Shown: positions 13,936 to 22,188 of the stretch, one piece after another
How positions within the stretch are numbered: the first letter of the stretch is position 1
Layout of the letters: every line of letters begins with the position of its first letter
Notes under the pieces: generated by a model
Database searches by the model: none
The model's input: only the letters and a program-made list of their open reading frames with translations
What the model was told of the DNA's origin: nothing
Translations under genes and position numbers: made by a program
Virus record (IMG/VR): IMGVR_UViG_3300018080_000022
Location: 1-57,047 of that record
DNA from: a virus
Length of the DNA: 57,047 bases
Direction: 5' to 3' (one strand)

Positions 13936-14372
13936 TTCTTGGTTTTGGACTTTGCCTTGGAGCTCTTCTTCGCCGCTTTCTTCGCGGGCTTCTTGGCCTT
14001 TGACGGCTTCGCAGCCTTTGACTTCTTCGCGGGTTTGCTCCCGGCATTCTTCGGCTTGGCCTCATTCTTGGCCTTCGCCGCCTTTGGAGGCTTGAACCAG
14101 CTTAACACCTTCTCCCACGTCACTTCGCCCTCTTGGAGGCCGTGCATCAGGCAAATCAGCGCGTGCGCGACCGCCCAATTCTTGCCGACGTACTTCGGCG
14201 CGCCCTTGTCGTCTTCGCCGACCGGCAGCTTGCCGATGTATTCCCGGCTCTCGTGGCACATCTTCATGTATTCCACCTTCACCGGGCTGGGATTTTTGTC
14301 AAGCTTTACCTGGTTTGTACTAACCGGGTTCACTTGCGCCCCTGGATTGCCATGCGCTTTTTCTGCGTCCAT
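13932..14372 (-). CDS. Histone-H1-like lysine/alanine-tail protein
   Basis: 146 aa from ATG 14372 (AAAGGAG five bases upstream). A middle domain (KVEYMKMCHESREYIGKL, WAVAHALICLMHGLQ) is followed by a ~45-residue K/A/S/P tail (KPAKKSKAAKPSKAKKPAKK), typical of histone-H1-like DNA-binding tails. The N-terminus has three NP dipeptides. As the first gene of the leftward arm it could be an early nucleoid protein. A leader of ~110 bases with GTTCTTTGACAA separates it from its promoter. Confidence 0.7.
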   Translation of the reverse strand: MDAEKAHGNPGAQVNPVSTNQVKLDKNPSPVKVEYMKMCHESREYIGKLPVGEDDKGAPKYVGKNWAVAHALICLMHGLQEGEVTWEKVLSWFKPPKAAKAKNEAKPKNAGSKPAKKSKAAKPSKAKKPAKKAAKKSSKAKSKTKK

Positions 14373-14482
14373 AGCATTCTCCTTTCGGGTAAAAAAGAAA
14401 TTAGAGTGTATAGAAACGCAGACGGTGATGGCGTCTGCATGGCATCCTGCCTTATTGTCAAAGAACATGATTACTACTCCGA

Positions 14483-14512
14483 TAGTGTACCACAGGGTCA
14501 CACTAAAGTCCA
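14483..14512 (-). promoter_or_regulatory. Leftward early promoter with overlapping operator palindrome
   Basis: Minus strand: TGGACT (14507-14512), 17 bases, TACACT (14484-14489). The spacer and -10 are covered by an inverted repeat with arms TAGTGT(g)ACC and GGTACACTA (14483-14505), so a repressor bound there would block RNA polymerase. The GTGTGA half resembles the flanks of the tandem repeats at 10611-10652. Confidence 0.6.
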
Positions 14513-14543
14513 GAATTATTTTTGAAATATTTTGCGAATCGTC

Positions 14544-14573
14544 ATAAGTCCTTACGACATAAGTACTTACGAC
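14544..14573. repeat. Two adjacent 15-bp repeats ATAAGTnCTTACGAC
   Basis: ATAAGTCCTTACGAC and ATAAGTACTTACGAC stand head to tail, one mismatch apart, upstream of the early promoter. A related AAGTTCTTACGACAT occurs at 52232-52246 in front of another gene. They are candidate binding sites of a regulator or initiator. Confidence 0.65.
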
Positions 14574-14758
14574 GATAAAAATATTTCCCGAGACGCCTGA
14601 AAAATCTTTCATGGGCTTGATGTAATCTCTTCCGGCACAAGGGTTTACATCTCGCATGCTTTTTTGGGGCAGTTCCCGTCATTGTTCCATGACGCTTCCG
14701 CCGATATCGGCGACGGATATCGGGGCCAATAAATTTTTAGCTTTCGGCGGATTTTCGC

Positions 14759-14787
14759 TTGACGAAACGAGATGCGGGATGCACTAT
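14759..14787 (+). promoter_or_regulatory. Candidate rightward (late) promoter
   Basis: TTGACG (14759-14764), 17 bases, CACTAT (14782-14787). The -35 is good and the -10 poor, which would fit a promoter that needs an activator. The 17-bp direct repeats lie just downstream. Confidence 0.35.
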
Positions 14788-14836
14788 GTGATGCGAAGAA
14801 AAGACCGTAGCCAAGAGAGAAAAGCCTTGTTGGTTT

Positions 14837-14886
14837 CCAAGTTACCGCCAAGTTATTCCCAAGCCAGAGCCAAGTTACCGCCAAGT
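14837..14886. repeat. 17-bp direct repeats CCAAGTTACCGCCAAGT
   Basis: Exact copies at 14837-14853 and 14870-14886 (33-bp period), with a partial CCCAAG between them. They sit just upstream of the first late gene and may bind a late regulator, or act in the leader RNA. Confidence 0.7.
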
Positions 14887-14926
14887 GAAAAGATGTTGGA
14901 TTAACCCCATTGTTTGTGGAAGGGAG

Positions 14927-16987
14927 ATGGATGTGCCTAAGAAAACGCAGAAGCGAAAGAAGATAGTCACGACGGAAGAAATTGAGGGCGACGAGGCCGA
15001 GACAAAAATAGAAGAGGAAGAAGAGGAGCCCAAACGGAAAACAGAACTCCCATATGAAGTAGTCGAAATTCTAAACGGCGACAGACAGGAAGTGCCCCCC
15101 GACCTGGAAAACTGGTCGATGTGCATAATGCGTTTCAGCCCCAAATTTACACCCGACAATAAATTCGAGTTAATTACGGGCAAGATACGCGAAGTCGAAA
15201 CTTTAACCTCGTATAAAAATGTCGAGGATATAATTAGAAGGGAGCATCGCGGCGGTATTTACCACGTCAATGTTTTGAATGGCCTAAAGCAGGCCGCTAC
15301 CAGGGCGAAGATAGTCATCGAGGGCTTCCCAAAAGTGACAATGGCGGATATGCAGCATACCGCCGAAAAATACCCCGCCGTCAATGAGCAAGGCAAAAAA
15401 GAAGAAGGAGCCGAGTACTGGCGAAACAAGCGAGCCGAGTATGAAGCGAAGGCCGAGGCCGAAAAGGCCAAGGCGGATTACGAAAAAACCACGAAAAAGC
15501 TTCAGGATGACGACGAAGACGAAGAGGATATCGACATGAACTACCGCTCCCCTTTCGCGGTTCCCGGATTCCCGCAGCCCGGCTTCGAGCCTATAGACAG
15601 GAAGGCCCTCGAAGCCGAGCTTGAAAAGAAAATCCTCGACAGGTTCACTCGCGAAGAAGAGCTCAAGGAAAACCGCCGCGAGCTCAAGGAGATGCGAGAA
15701 GAGCTCCGCCGCCTGCGCGAAGAAGGGCTGAAAAAACCCGACGACAACGGGCTCAATATGAAAGACGTTCTTAAAATGATGAGCGACATGACAACGAAGC
15801 TCGTCGAAGCGAAAACCGCTCCGCCAGCGCCGCAATCCGAGGACAAGAAAATCGAAGCCTTCGCGACAATGCTCACCGGCGCTATGTCGAGCGTCAACTC
15901 GATGATGATGAACACCTTGCAGCAGACGGCCTCGGCGCAACAGCAAATTCTCATGGAAACCATCAAAAATGCAATGTCCCCGCCAGGCGACAAGGACTGG
16001 AAGCTCGAACTCATTGAAAAGGGCGCGGACACGGTGAAGGAGTTCGTCGGAAGCATAGTCGATGCCAACAAGAGCAAGCACGAAGTCCAGAAAAAACAAC
16101 TCGAAGTCATGGGAAGCGGCAAAATAAAGCCGATGATGTTGCCGAAGGGAATGATAAAGACCGGCAAGCCAGCCGCGCCAGCCCCGAGACCGCAACCGCC
16201 AAGACCCGCGACTGCCCCTGCATCAGCCGCCGCCGCGCCAGCCGCCCCCGCGCAGGCATCAGCCGCCCCACAGCCCGATGCGAATGCCCAGGAAATCTTC
16301 AAGCGCGCCGAGAAATTACAGCAGGAAGCGATAGCGGCATATCTGACGGGCACGAGCCCGGCGTTCTTCGCCCGCAAGACACTTGACATAGCGGGCCAGG
16401 AAGTTACGATGTTCTTGCGCGAAAGCCCGACCCTCGAAAGCCTTCGCAGCCTCGCTTTCGAGCAAAAAGGCGACGAAGGCGTCGCCGAGTTCGACAAGTA
16501 CATTACCAACAATGCACCGGCGCGGCAATGGGTAGAAACGTGGTTGCACGAAATCACGCTCAACTTCCGGCCCGTCGCCCCGGACGGCACGCCCATAGAA
16601 GAGCCCCAGGCCCCTGCGCCGCCGACACCTCCGGGAGCGGCCCAAGCCGCGCCGCAGTATCAACCGCCGATGCCGCCCGGCACGGAAATCGACGACGCCG
16701 ATTATGAAATAGAAGAGGAAGAGTTTGTCGATGTGGACGACTATGAAGCGCCGCTCGACTACGAAGCGCCGATGCTTACGCCGCCCCCGGTGACCTTCGC
16801 CGAGGATGCGCAGGTCACATTTTCTCCGCCCGATATCGAAAAAAATAAAAAAAATATCGACGGCCCGGAAAGCCCCGAGTCGTCAATGAGCGGCGAGCCG
16901 CAAACCCTTGTCTCGTCTGCACTTAAGACCGGCGACGGCAATGAAGCGGACGGCGGCGGCGCTGCGAAAAATACGCCCCCGAAGTAA
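14927..16987 (+). CDS. Large coiled-coil / Pro-Ala-rich protein, first late gene
   Basis: About 685 aa. An acidic-basic N-terminus (PKKTQKRKK, EIEGDEAETK) is followed by a small globular part (about residues 30-110), long charged coiled coils (AEAEKAKADYEKTTKK; RREELRRL type), a methionine-rich amphipathic stretch (MLTGAMSSVNSMMMNT), a P/A linker, a second small domain (EIFKRAEKLQQEAIAAYL) and an acidic tail. No Walker motif, so it is not a packaging ATPase. Start: GTG 14933 has GGGAG at ideal spacing, ATG 14927 directly follows it; the difference is two residues. Scaffold, assembly or minor virion roles are all possible. Confidence 0.7.
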   Translation: MDVPKKTQKRKKIVTTEEIEGDEAETKIEEEEEEPKRKTELPYEVVEILNGDRQEVPPDLENWSMCIMRFSPKFTPDNKFELITGKIREVETLTSYKNVEDIIRREHRGGIYHVNVLNGLKQAATRAKIVIEGFPKVTMADMQHTAEKYPAVNEQGKKEEGAEYWRNKRAEYEAKAEAEKAKADYEKTTKKLQDDDEDEEDIDMNYRSPFAVPGFPQPGFEPIDRKALEAELEKKILDRFTREEELKENRRELKEMREELRRLREEGLKKPDDNGLNMKDVLKMMSDMTTKLVEAKTAPPAPQSEDKKIEAFATMLTGAMSSVNSMMMNTLQQTASAQQQILMETIKNAMSPPGDKDWKLELIEKGADTVKEFVGSIVDANKSKHEVQKKQLEVMGSGKIKPMMLPKGMIKTGKPAAPAPRPQPPRPATAPASAAAAPAAPAQASAAPQPDANAQEIFKRAEKLQQEAIAAYLTGTSPAFFARKTLDIAGQEVTMFLRESPTLESLRSLAFEQKGDEGVAEFDKYITNNAPARQWVETWLHEITLNFRPVAPDGTPIEEPQAPAPPTPPGAAQAAPQYQPPMPPGTEIDDADYEIEEEEFVDVDDYEAPLDYEAPMLTPPPVTFAEDAQVTFSPPDIEKNKKNIDGPESPESSMSGEPQTLVSSALKTGDGNEADGGGAAKNTPPK

Positions 16988-17033
16988 CGATGGTCGAAAT
17001 TTTATTTGACTTCGCTTCGTGGGAGTGTATTCT

Positions 17034-17258
17034 ATGTCGCGTGACGATAAGCCCAAGCTCGACGACGTAGTTGACAAGGGGCTTGAGGCAATTGAAAATG
17101 AAGAAAGTATCCGAGACCTTAAGGCAAGGAAGGAGTTCCTTGGCGAAATAAAGCGTCATGGGTTGGCTATTTGGCGTGCTCTCGTCTTGTATGTTTTGAG
17201 GGAACACCCGAAGGAACAAGACACACATACGAAGACGACCCCGCGCCGGAAAAAGTAA
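17034..17258 (+). CDS. Small hypothetical protein, 74 aa
   Basis: MSRDDKPKLDDVVDKGLEAI..., a charged helical N-terminus, a hydrophobic AIWRALVLYVL segment and a basic end TTPRRKK. Possibly a single membrane-associated helix. GGGAG lies eight bases before the ATG. Not recognised. Confidence 0.55.
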   Translation: MSRDDKPKLDDVVDKGLEAIENEESIRDLKARKEFLGEIKRHGLAIWRALVLYVLREHPKEQDTHTKTTPRRKK

Positions 17259-17286
17259 GTCGCCTCCCTGGAGTCCCAGGCCCGCG

Positions 17287-17910
17287 ATGAACCAACAGCG
17301 TTCATGGCGGGCTTTCTCTTTAGGGATGGCGATGCCGATAAACGAACTTTGCACTACGATGGGAGATGGAACGCCGGTCAGAGTCCGGCGCATCCTTATC
17401 CCCAACGGCAATGCCGGAATAATGGTAAGCGCTGGCAAGATAGTCGAGCTTATCCGCGAGTATTCCGGCAACGAAGACCCCGCCTCGCAGACGCGCATCC
17501 GCTTCCTCGCCGAAGACATCACCCGCCCATGCCGTTCGAAGGACTACCTCTGCAACGTCCGTAAAATTTACGACTGGATGCTCAGGAACATCAAATGGGA
17601 CAGAGACCCGGACGGCAAAGAAATGCTCCGCTCGCCCATCGTCACGCTCGACCGCCGCGTCGGCGACTGCGACGACCATACCATTCTTATGGGCTCTCTG
17701 ATAAAGAGCATGGGAATTCCGGTGCGAATCGTATTAGTGGCGTCATATAAGCCCGAGGTCTTCAACCACGTCCTAATAGAAGCGCTTGTCCCGGTCGAAG
17801 GAAAAATGAAATGGATTGCGGTCGATACAACGCCGTTAAATGTAAACGGCAAGCTATTCCCGTTCGGCGTGAGGCCGCGAGCATACAAGTACAAGGTTCT
17901 GGAGGTATAA
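17287..17910 (+). CDS. Transglutaminase-like cysteine protease
   Basis: 207 aa. The catalytic triad of the transglutaminase/papain fold is intact: C128 in GDCDDHTIL, H161 in FNHVLIEA and D180 in WIAVDTTP, preceded by a helical YDWMLRNIKWDRD. Bacterial and phage members with this arrangement usually act as peptidases rather than crosslinkers. It is the only cysteine protease in the late operon, second to third gene, directly before the NP-motif proteins, so it is the natural candidate for the protease that would process them; that link is an inference. It ends in TAA immediately before the next ATG. Confidence 0.8.
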   Translation: MNQQRSWRAFSLGMAMPINELCTTMGDGTPVRVRRILIPNGNAGIMVSAGKIVELIREYSGNEDPASQTRIRFLAEDITRPCRSKDYLCNVRKIYDWMLRNIKWDRDPDGKEMLRSPIVTLDRRVGDCDDHTILMGSLIKSMGIPVRIVLVASYKPEVFNHVLIEALVPVEGKMKWIAVDTTPLNVNGKLFPFGVRPRAYKYKVLEV

Positions 17911-18708
17911 ATGCAATACAGGGAAAACCCGCTGGCATTGATACTTATCCCGATAGCGCTGCTTGCCGCGGGTGGAACGGCGGCGGCAATCGCGCTCAAA
18001 CGCCGGAAGAAAACGATGGCACCTTCCGGCCCGAGCGAACCGTCATATCCCTATGCCTCGCAGCCGACTATGGTTCCGTCGTCTTCGGAGCCCCCGGCCA
18101 ACGACCCCATGAAACAGATTCAGCAATTCCAGGACAAGTACGGGAAAACCGCACCGGCAGCGGCGTCGGCGGCAAAAAAGGCATGGGAAATACTCGTAAG
18201 TCCGCCGACCTCGGCCGAGAAAATAAAGGAAGCCGCCAAGGAGACCTCCGAACAAAAGGCCGCCATCGATAAGCTCGCGCTCGAAGTCAAACAGAGCGGC
18301 GGGAAACTGCCCGAAGGCGAGAAGATTCCCGGCATAGACGACCCGAGTCTTGAAACCGACAATGAAAAGACAGCCGCGTCGCCAGCCTCGGCGGCAGCGG
18401 GGGCCAAGCAGGCGGCCACGGGCGCATCCGCCGCCGCTACCGGCGCGAAGGTCTTAGGGGTTGGCCTCGGAACGGTGGCCCTTGTCGGGGCCGCGGTCGC
18501 GGTCGCGGTCGCCGGTTTCGAGGCATACCGCAGCCAGCAAAAACAGTTGAAGAAGCTTCACGCCGACTACAAGCTCTGGCGCGCGATGGCCGTGCAGTAT
18601 GTCACGCAGACGACTGACACAAACAAACACATCAAGGCAGTCCAGGGAGAAGTGGACTTCATGAAACAGGCTATACCGAAAATGCAGGCCGCTTTACAGG
18701 GAGCTTAA
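17911..18708 (+). CDS. Two-helix membrane protein with N-terminal ENP motif
   Basis: 265 aa. MQYRENP is followed at once by a membrane helix (LALILIPIALLAAGGTAAAIAL) and a basic KRRKK. The middle is P/S- then A/K-rich and helical. A glycine/alanine-rich second membrane segment lies at about 178-205 (VLGVGLGTVALVGAAVAVAV), then a coiled-coil end (QQKQLKKLHADYKLW). It looks like a virion membrane or DNA-delivery protein. GGAGG lies seven bases before the ATG, and the upstream stop abuts it. Confidence 0.65.
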   Translation: MQYRENPLALILIPIALLAAGGTAAAIALKRRKKTMAPSGPSEPSYPYASQPTMVPSSSEPPANDPMKQIQQFQDKYGKTAPAAASAAKKAWEILVSPPTSAEKIKEAAKETSEQKAAIDKLALEVKQSGGKLPEGEKIPGIDDPSLETDNEKTAASPASAAAGAKQAATGASAAATGAKVLGVGLGTVALVGAAVAVAVAGFEAYRSQQKQLKKLHADYKLWRAMAVQYVTQTTDTNKHIKAVQGEVDFMKQAIPKMQAALQGA

Positions 18709-18710
18709 AG

Positions 18711-19019
18711 ATGCCGATGCAATATGTTAGGGTTGGGAAGCCAGCCGTCGATGGCCTCGGGAGCAACCGCAGCAAGCTCCGCAAGCACAGACGGCAAGCG
18801 TGGGCCTTGATGAACCTGCGACTCGACGAGTTCAACAAGGCAAAGGCAAAGCTCGAAGAACTGATGGCCGAGCACGAATTGCTCACCAAGCAGTTCAGCC
18901 TTTTGGCAAACCAGCTAAAGGCGAAGGGGCTCGACTTCGACCAGATTCGCGTTATAACCGGCGCTCCGAAGAGCGTCGTCGAGGCCAACATGAAAAAACA
19001 GGTCAAGCTAATCGCGTAA
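18711..19019 (+). CDS. Coiled-coil protein, 102 aa
   Basis: MPMQYVRVGKPAVDGLG... then RLDEFNKAKAKLEELMAEHE and LLANQLKAKGLDFDQI, a heptad-like helix. No membrane span. It starts two bases after the preceding gene. Not recognised. Confidence 0.6.
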   Translation: MPMQYVRVGKPAVDGLGSNRSKLRKHRRQAWALMNLRLDEFNKAKAKLEELMAEHELLTKQFSLLANQLKAKGLDFDQIRVITGAPKSVVEANMKKQVKLIA

Positions 19020-19030
19020 GGAGGCGACGG

Positions 19031-19261
19031 ATGAGAAGAGGAAGGTCGAAACTTCCGAGGGGGTATTACCTCGTGAAGACCGCCAAGCACGGCGGACTTG
19101 AGCTTGAGGATTCCATGCCCGCGCTAACCGGCATGGGCCAGGTGAGCGAAGAGGCGGTCGAAAAAGTCGAGGCCGGGCTAACCGCGGCGAAGGTCATCGG
19201 TTACGGCCTGCTCGGCGTCGTGGGATACTTCATCGTCAAGGCAATAGCCCGGAGTCAGTAA
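19031..19261 (+). CDS. Single-span membrane protein, 76 aa
   Basis: MRRGRSKLPRGYYLVKTAK..., basic N-terminus, then a C-terminal membrane helix (VIGYGLLGVVGYFIVKAIA). GGAGG lies six bases upstream, and its TAA overlaps the next ATG (TAATG). A small virion membrane protein is a plausible reading. Confidence 0.7.
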   Translation: MRRGRSKLPRGYYLVKTAKHGGLELEDSMPALTGMGQVSEEAVEKVEAGLTAAKVIGYGLLGVVGYFIVKAIARSQ

Positions 19262-20241
19262 TGCCCTTTCACAGAAACGAAAGCGATTTGGCCTCGGATA
19301 TAAGAATGCACCGGCTCAACAGCGCGTATAAAAATGGCACGCGCCGCGAGCACGCGAGGCCATCTCAGTTCAATAGAGGCCCGCGGGCCACGATGACGCC
19401 GAAGGTCATCGCTAACAAAAACAGGGTCAAAAATGCGTTTAACTTCGAGCATCCGGCCAGGGATACGGAGCTCGGGGCATACAAGGAGGTAGGTATGATA
19501 AGGGGAAGAGTCAAAAGCTCATACAACCTGATGACCGGCAAGGGCGTCAAGTCGGTCAAGCAGATGGTTCTCACCGCCCAGGACAGCGGCCAGCCCGCGG
19601 GGGTAAGCGACTACGTGACGTTGCCCCGCCAGTTGGGCAGCTATGTCACCGTGCCCGAGGGCATGATGGGCGAGGTCACGGCGGAAGAACTGTGGAAGCG
19701 AGACCTCGAAGACCTCAGCAAGGATATTCGCGGCATGCACATGTTCACGACGAATAGCCAGGAAATCCGATACTACAACAAGGCGAAGACCCTCGTGGAT
19801 AACGGCAAGAAAATCTTCGCCAACAACCCGCAGATGTTAGCGGCCATAGCCCCGCTCAACGGCGAGCTCGTCAGGTGGCGAAACGACCGGGCGTGGGCCT
19901 TGACGCAGCAGCAAGGCACGGCCAACGACAAGAGCATCGGAAAAATCCAAGAGAGAATGGTCAACGCAATCAACTATGCCCGCACGGCGATGGGGATTGC
20001 GGCCATCCCAAGCGGCAGCATCCTGCCCGAGATGAACATTCCCAAGGGGCAGTTGCCGAACCTGCCGGGCGCGACGGGCACTCCGGAGCCGACACCGCCT
20101 GCGGTTCCGATTGCGCCGACCCCGGCTGAGAAGGCGCTTGCGCCGCAGTCATGGTTTCAGAAAAACAAAACGCTCGTTGCAGGGGCGGCGCTGCTCGCGA
20201 CGCTCTTAGGCGGATATGTCTGGTATCGCCAGAGGAGCTAA
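19261..20241 (+). CDS. Virion-type protein with C-terminal membrane anchor, 326 aa
   Basis: A long soluble helical part (SKDIRGMHMFTTNSQEIRYY; NDRAWALTQQQGTANDKS), a P/T-rich linker (GTPEPTPPAVPIAPTPAEKA) and a C-terminal membrane helix (TLVAGAALLATLLGGYVWY) ending in RQRS. FANNPQM carries an NP. The tail-anchored form suggests a protein held at an internal virion membrane or in the host envelope during assembly. Confidence 0.6.
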   Translation: MPFHRNESDLASDIRMHRLNSAYKNGTRREHARPSQFNRGPRATMTPKVIANKNRVKNAFNFEHPARDTELGAYKEVGMIRGRVKSSYNLMTGKGVKSVKQMVLTAQDSGQPAGVSDYVTLPRQLGSYVTVPEGMMGEVTAEELWKRDLEDLSKDIRGMHMFTTNSQEIRYYNKAKTLVDNGKKIFANNPQMLAAIAPLNGELVRWRNDRAWALTQQQGTANDKSIGKIQERMVNAINYARTAMGIAAIPSGSILPEMNIPKGQLPNLPGATGTPEPTPPAVPIAPTPAEKALAPQSWFQKNKTLVAGAALLATLLGGYVWYRQRS

Positions 20242-20595
20242 ATGGGAACTCCCGCATACATAAAGATAAACGGGAAGACGGTCGAGGGCGAGTGGATTTC
20301 GCCCGAGGAAGTTCCGTTCATAGCCAATCCGCGCGTGGCGAACACGGCGATGTTTCTTGCCGGTGCTGGCCTTGCGGCTCTCAAGGCGGTGCGCAATATT
20401 GCAAATGCTTCACTCAATCCGCCGCTGAAATCCAAGGTAGTGAGGGCGCTCCCGTGGGCATTCGCGGCGGGGTTGACCGCGGCGATAGCCCCGGCGCTCG
20501 GAAAGGCCAAGAACCCGGTTCGCATCGGTGCCGCGCTGTTGGGGCTCAAGGCGGTAAACGAGATTGTGAGAAAGCCCGAAGAGGAGAGGGCATAA
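20242..20595 (+). CDS. Small three-span membrane protein with NP before each span
   Basis: 117 aa. After a short beta hairpin, FIANP precedes TAMFLAGAGLAALKAV, SLNPP precedes VVRALPWAFAAGLTAAIAP, and KAKNP precedes VRIGAALLGLKAV. The repeated NP-then-hydrophobic pattern is striking. It begins directly after the previous stop. Confidence 0.65.
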   Translation: MGTPAYIKINGKTVEGEWISPEEVPFIANPRVANTAMFLAGAGLAALKAVRNIANASLNPPLKSKVVRALPWAFAAGLTAAIAPALGKAKNPVRIGAALLGLKAVNEIVRKPEEERA

Positions 20596-21333
20596 ATGAC
20601 ATACAGACATAACAGAGCTTACCTGATAGGAAGTAACGAGAGGGCCGTAACCGTTACTTATGATGGGCTCGCAAAGATGTCTCAGGAAAACGCGCTCAAA
20701 GACCCGACATTTTCCGCGGCTTACACCTTGAGAAACCAGATGTCGGCCAGGCGCGACATAGTAGAAACGCTTGCCGCCGAGCTCGAAAAGCAGTACAGGG
20801 AAAAGACGATTGCGCCCGCCGATTATGTCGAAAGACTCAACAAGGCGGAGGCGCTTATCGATGCGTACAACTCCGACATAGCCGAAATGAACGTGGCGCT
20901 TGCGGCGGCGTTAAGCGATGTTCGCACGGAGACATTGAAGGCCCTTATTGACCAGGGCTATGAGCTTCCGCAGGAATGGCTTAAGCAAGCGGGATTGTCG
21001 GGAGTAGTAGTTCTCACTATCGCCGCCGTCGCGCTTATCGCGGCGATGACCGCGGGGATTGCGGTCGCCGCGCCGAAGATATCCGAAATTTTTGCGGCCA
21101 AGGAAAAAATTGAGCTCGAAAGAGAAAAGGTCGCCGCCGAGCTTGCAAAGACTGTTCTCGAAAAAGCTCCCGAAGGCGAAAAGGTGAAGTTCCTCGAAGC
21201 TATTGGCAAAGGACGGCCCCCGAGGATACGGGCGTGGTATGAATATCTTTTCTGGACGGCGCTGGCGGGAGCAACCGCCCTCACGGCGGTGAAGCTTGCT
21301 CCGATGGCGATTAAACCGAGAAGGAAAAAATAA
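20596..21333 (+). CDS. Membrane protein, 245 aa, two spans
   Basis: The N-terminal 120 residues are a helical soluble domain (YTLRNQMSARRDIVETLAAE). Spans lie at about 134-156 (GVVVLTIAAVALIAAMTAGIA) and 218-238 (FWTALAGATALTAVKLAPM), separated by a charged coiled coil, and the C-terminus is RRKK. Directly follows the previous stop. Likely a virion or assembly membrane protein. Confidence 0.65.
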   Translation: MTYRHNRAYLIGSNERAVTVTYDGLAKMSQENALKDPTFSAAYTLRNQMSARRDIVETLAAELEKQYREKTIAPADYVERLNKAEALIDAYNSDIAEMNVALAAALSDVRTETLKALIDQGYELPQEWLKQAGLSGVVVLTIAAVALIAAMTAGIAVAAPKISEIFAAKEKIELEREKVAAELAKTVLEKAPEGEKVKFLEAIGKGRPPRIRAWYEYLFWTALAGATALTAVKLAPMAIKPRRKK

Positions 21334-21334
21334 G

Positions 21335-22180
21335 ATGGCCAATTATCTTTTTAAGGAAAACCCGAGAAGAAAAGGCCGGAGATTGCCGCCAAAGGAACGG
21401 TTCTACTACATGGTCGAGCGGGTGAAGAAGAACCTACATAAGCGCGGATTCCGCCCGAGACCCGACAGCCCGCATCGCACCATCCCGCAGGTCGCCAAGG
21501 CGATAACAGGTGGCATGTGGTGGGGGACTTTCGACGGCATTTCTCCCACAATGAAACGAAAAATTCTCAAGGAAGTTATCAGCAACCGCGCGAAGGGCAA
21601 GGTCGCCGTCGTAACCGGGCGCAAGGGTTCCATATCAAAGGCCGCCGTCAAACGGGCGATAGGCGAAACGGCTGCAAAGCGGCTCTACAACAAGCTCGAA
21701 CTCACCAAGACGGAAATCGACGAAGCCAGGCAACTTCTTAAACGCGGTATGCCCGCAATCGAACGTGCGCGAAGGCGCGTCGCCGCAAACCCCGAGCTTC
21801 TTATCATCACCGGCAATCCGGGCGTTGACCTCATGGACAAGAAAAAGCCGCCGACGCTCGCGGACTTCAAGAAAGCCTACCCCGAGCTCTGGAAAAAAGC
21901 GCTTAAGATGCACAGGCGTTTCCACGGCGTTGACCCCGAAACCGTCCAGCTTCAATGGGTGGAGTCGGATGTGCCGCCGATAATGGTTAAGATGGGCGAT
22001 GCGCCCGACGTAACCTACCACGTCAAGGGGAATTCGAGAAAGCAGAAAAAGATACCATTTAAGCACGACTACAAAGGCAAGGTGCATGTTTGCACCGACA
22101 TAAACGGCAAGGCGATTTTTCATATCCCTGATGCAAAGAAGGGAAGGAATGTTCGCGTAAGTGATTGGGTGCGAGGTTAG
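21335..22180 (+). CDS. Basic late protein with N-terminal KENP, 281 aa
   Basis: Starts MANYLFKENPRRKGRRLP at 21335 (AAGGA upstream; an in-frame ATG at 21296 lies inside the previous gene). Very basic N-terminal half with helices, then VAANPELLIITGNPGVD, a linker with two NPs, and a C-terminal domain (LADFKKAYPELWKKALKM; VQLQWVESDVPPIMVKMG) resembling a small phage domain with a PELWKKALKMHRRFHG motif. Two domains joined at NP suit a processed precursor. Confidence 0.6.
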   Translation: MANYLFKENPRRKGRRLPPKERFYYMVERVKKNLHKRGFRPRPDSPHRTIPQVAKAITGGMWWGTFDGISPTMKRKILKEVISNRAKGKVAVVTGRKGSISKAAVKRAIGETAAKRLYNKLELTKTEIDEARQLLKRGMPAIERARRRVAANPELLIITGNPGVDLMDKKKPPTLADFKKAYPELWKKALKMHRRFHGVDPETVQLQWVESDVPPIMVKMGDAPDVTYHVKGNSRKQKKIPFKHDYKGKVHVCTDINGKAIFHIPDAKKGRNVRVSDWVRG

Positions 22181-22188
22181 GAGGGGAC

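Larger units (their letters stand above)
14373..14926. promoter_or_regulatory. Divergent control region between the two arms
   Basis: 554 bases without a convincing gene. It contains a leftward promoter overlapped by a palindrome (14483-14512), two adjacent 15-bp repeats (14544-14573), the palindrome GCCGATATCGGC (14700-14711) with a near-repeat at 14714-14723, a candidate rightward promoter (14759-14787) and two 17-bp direct repeats (14837-14886). AT-rich stretches lie at 14513-14540 and 14575-14590. It is the likely switch between early and late transcription and a possible origin. Confidence 0.75.

Noticed and set aside
14927-16987. First late gene as packaging ATPase or portal
   Set aside because: No Walker A or B and no portal-like region; the protein is mostly coiled coil and low complexity.
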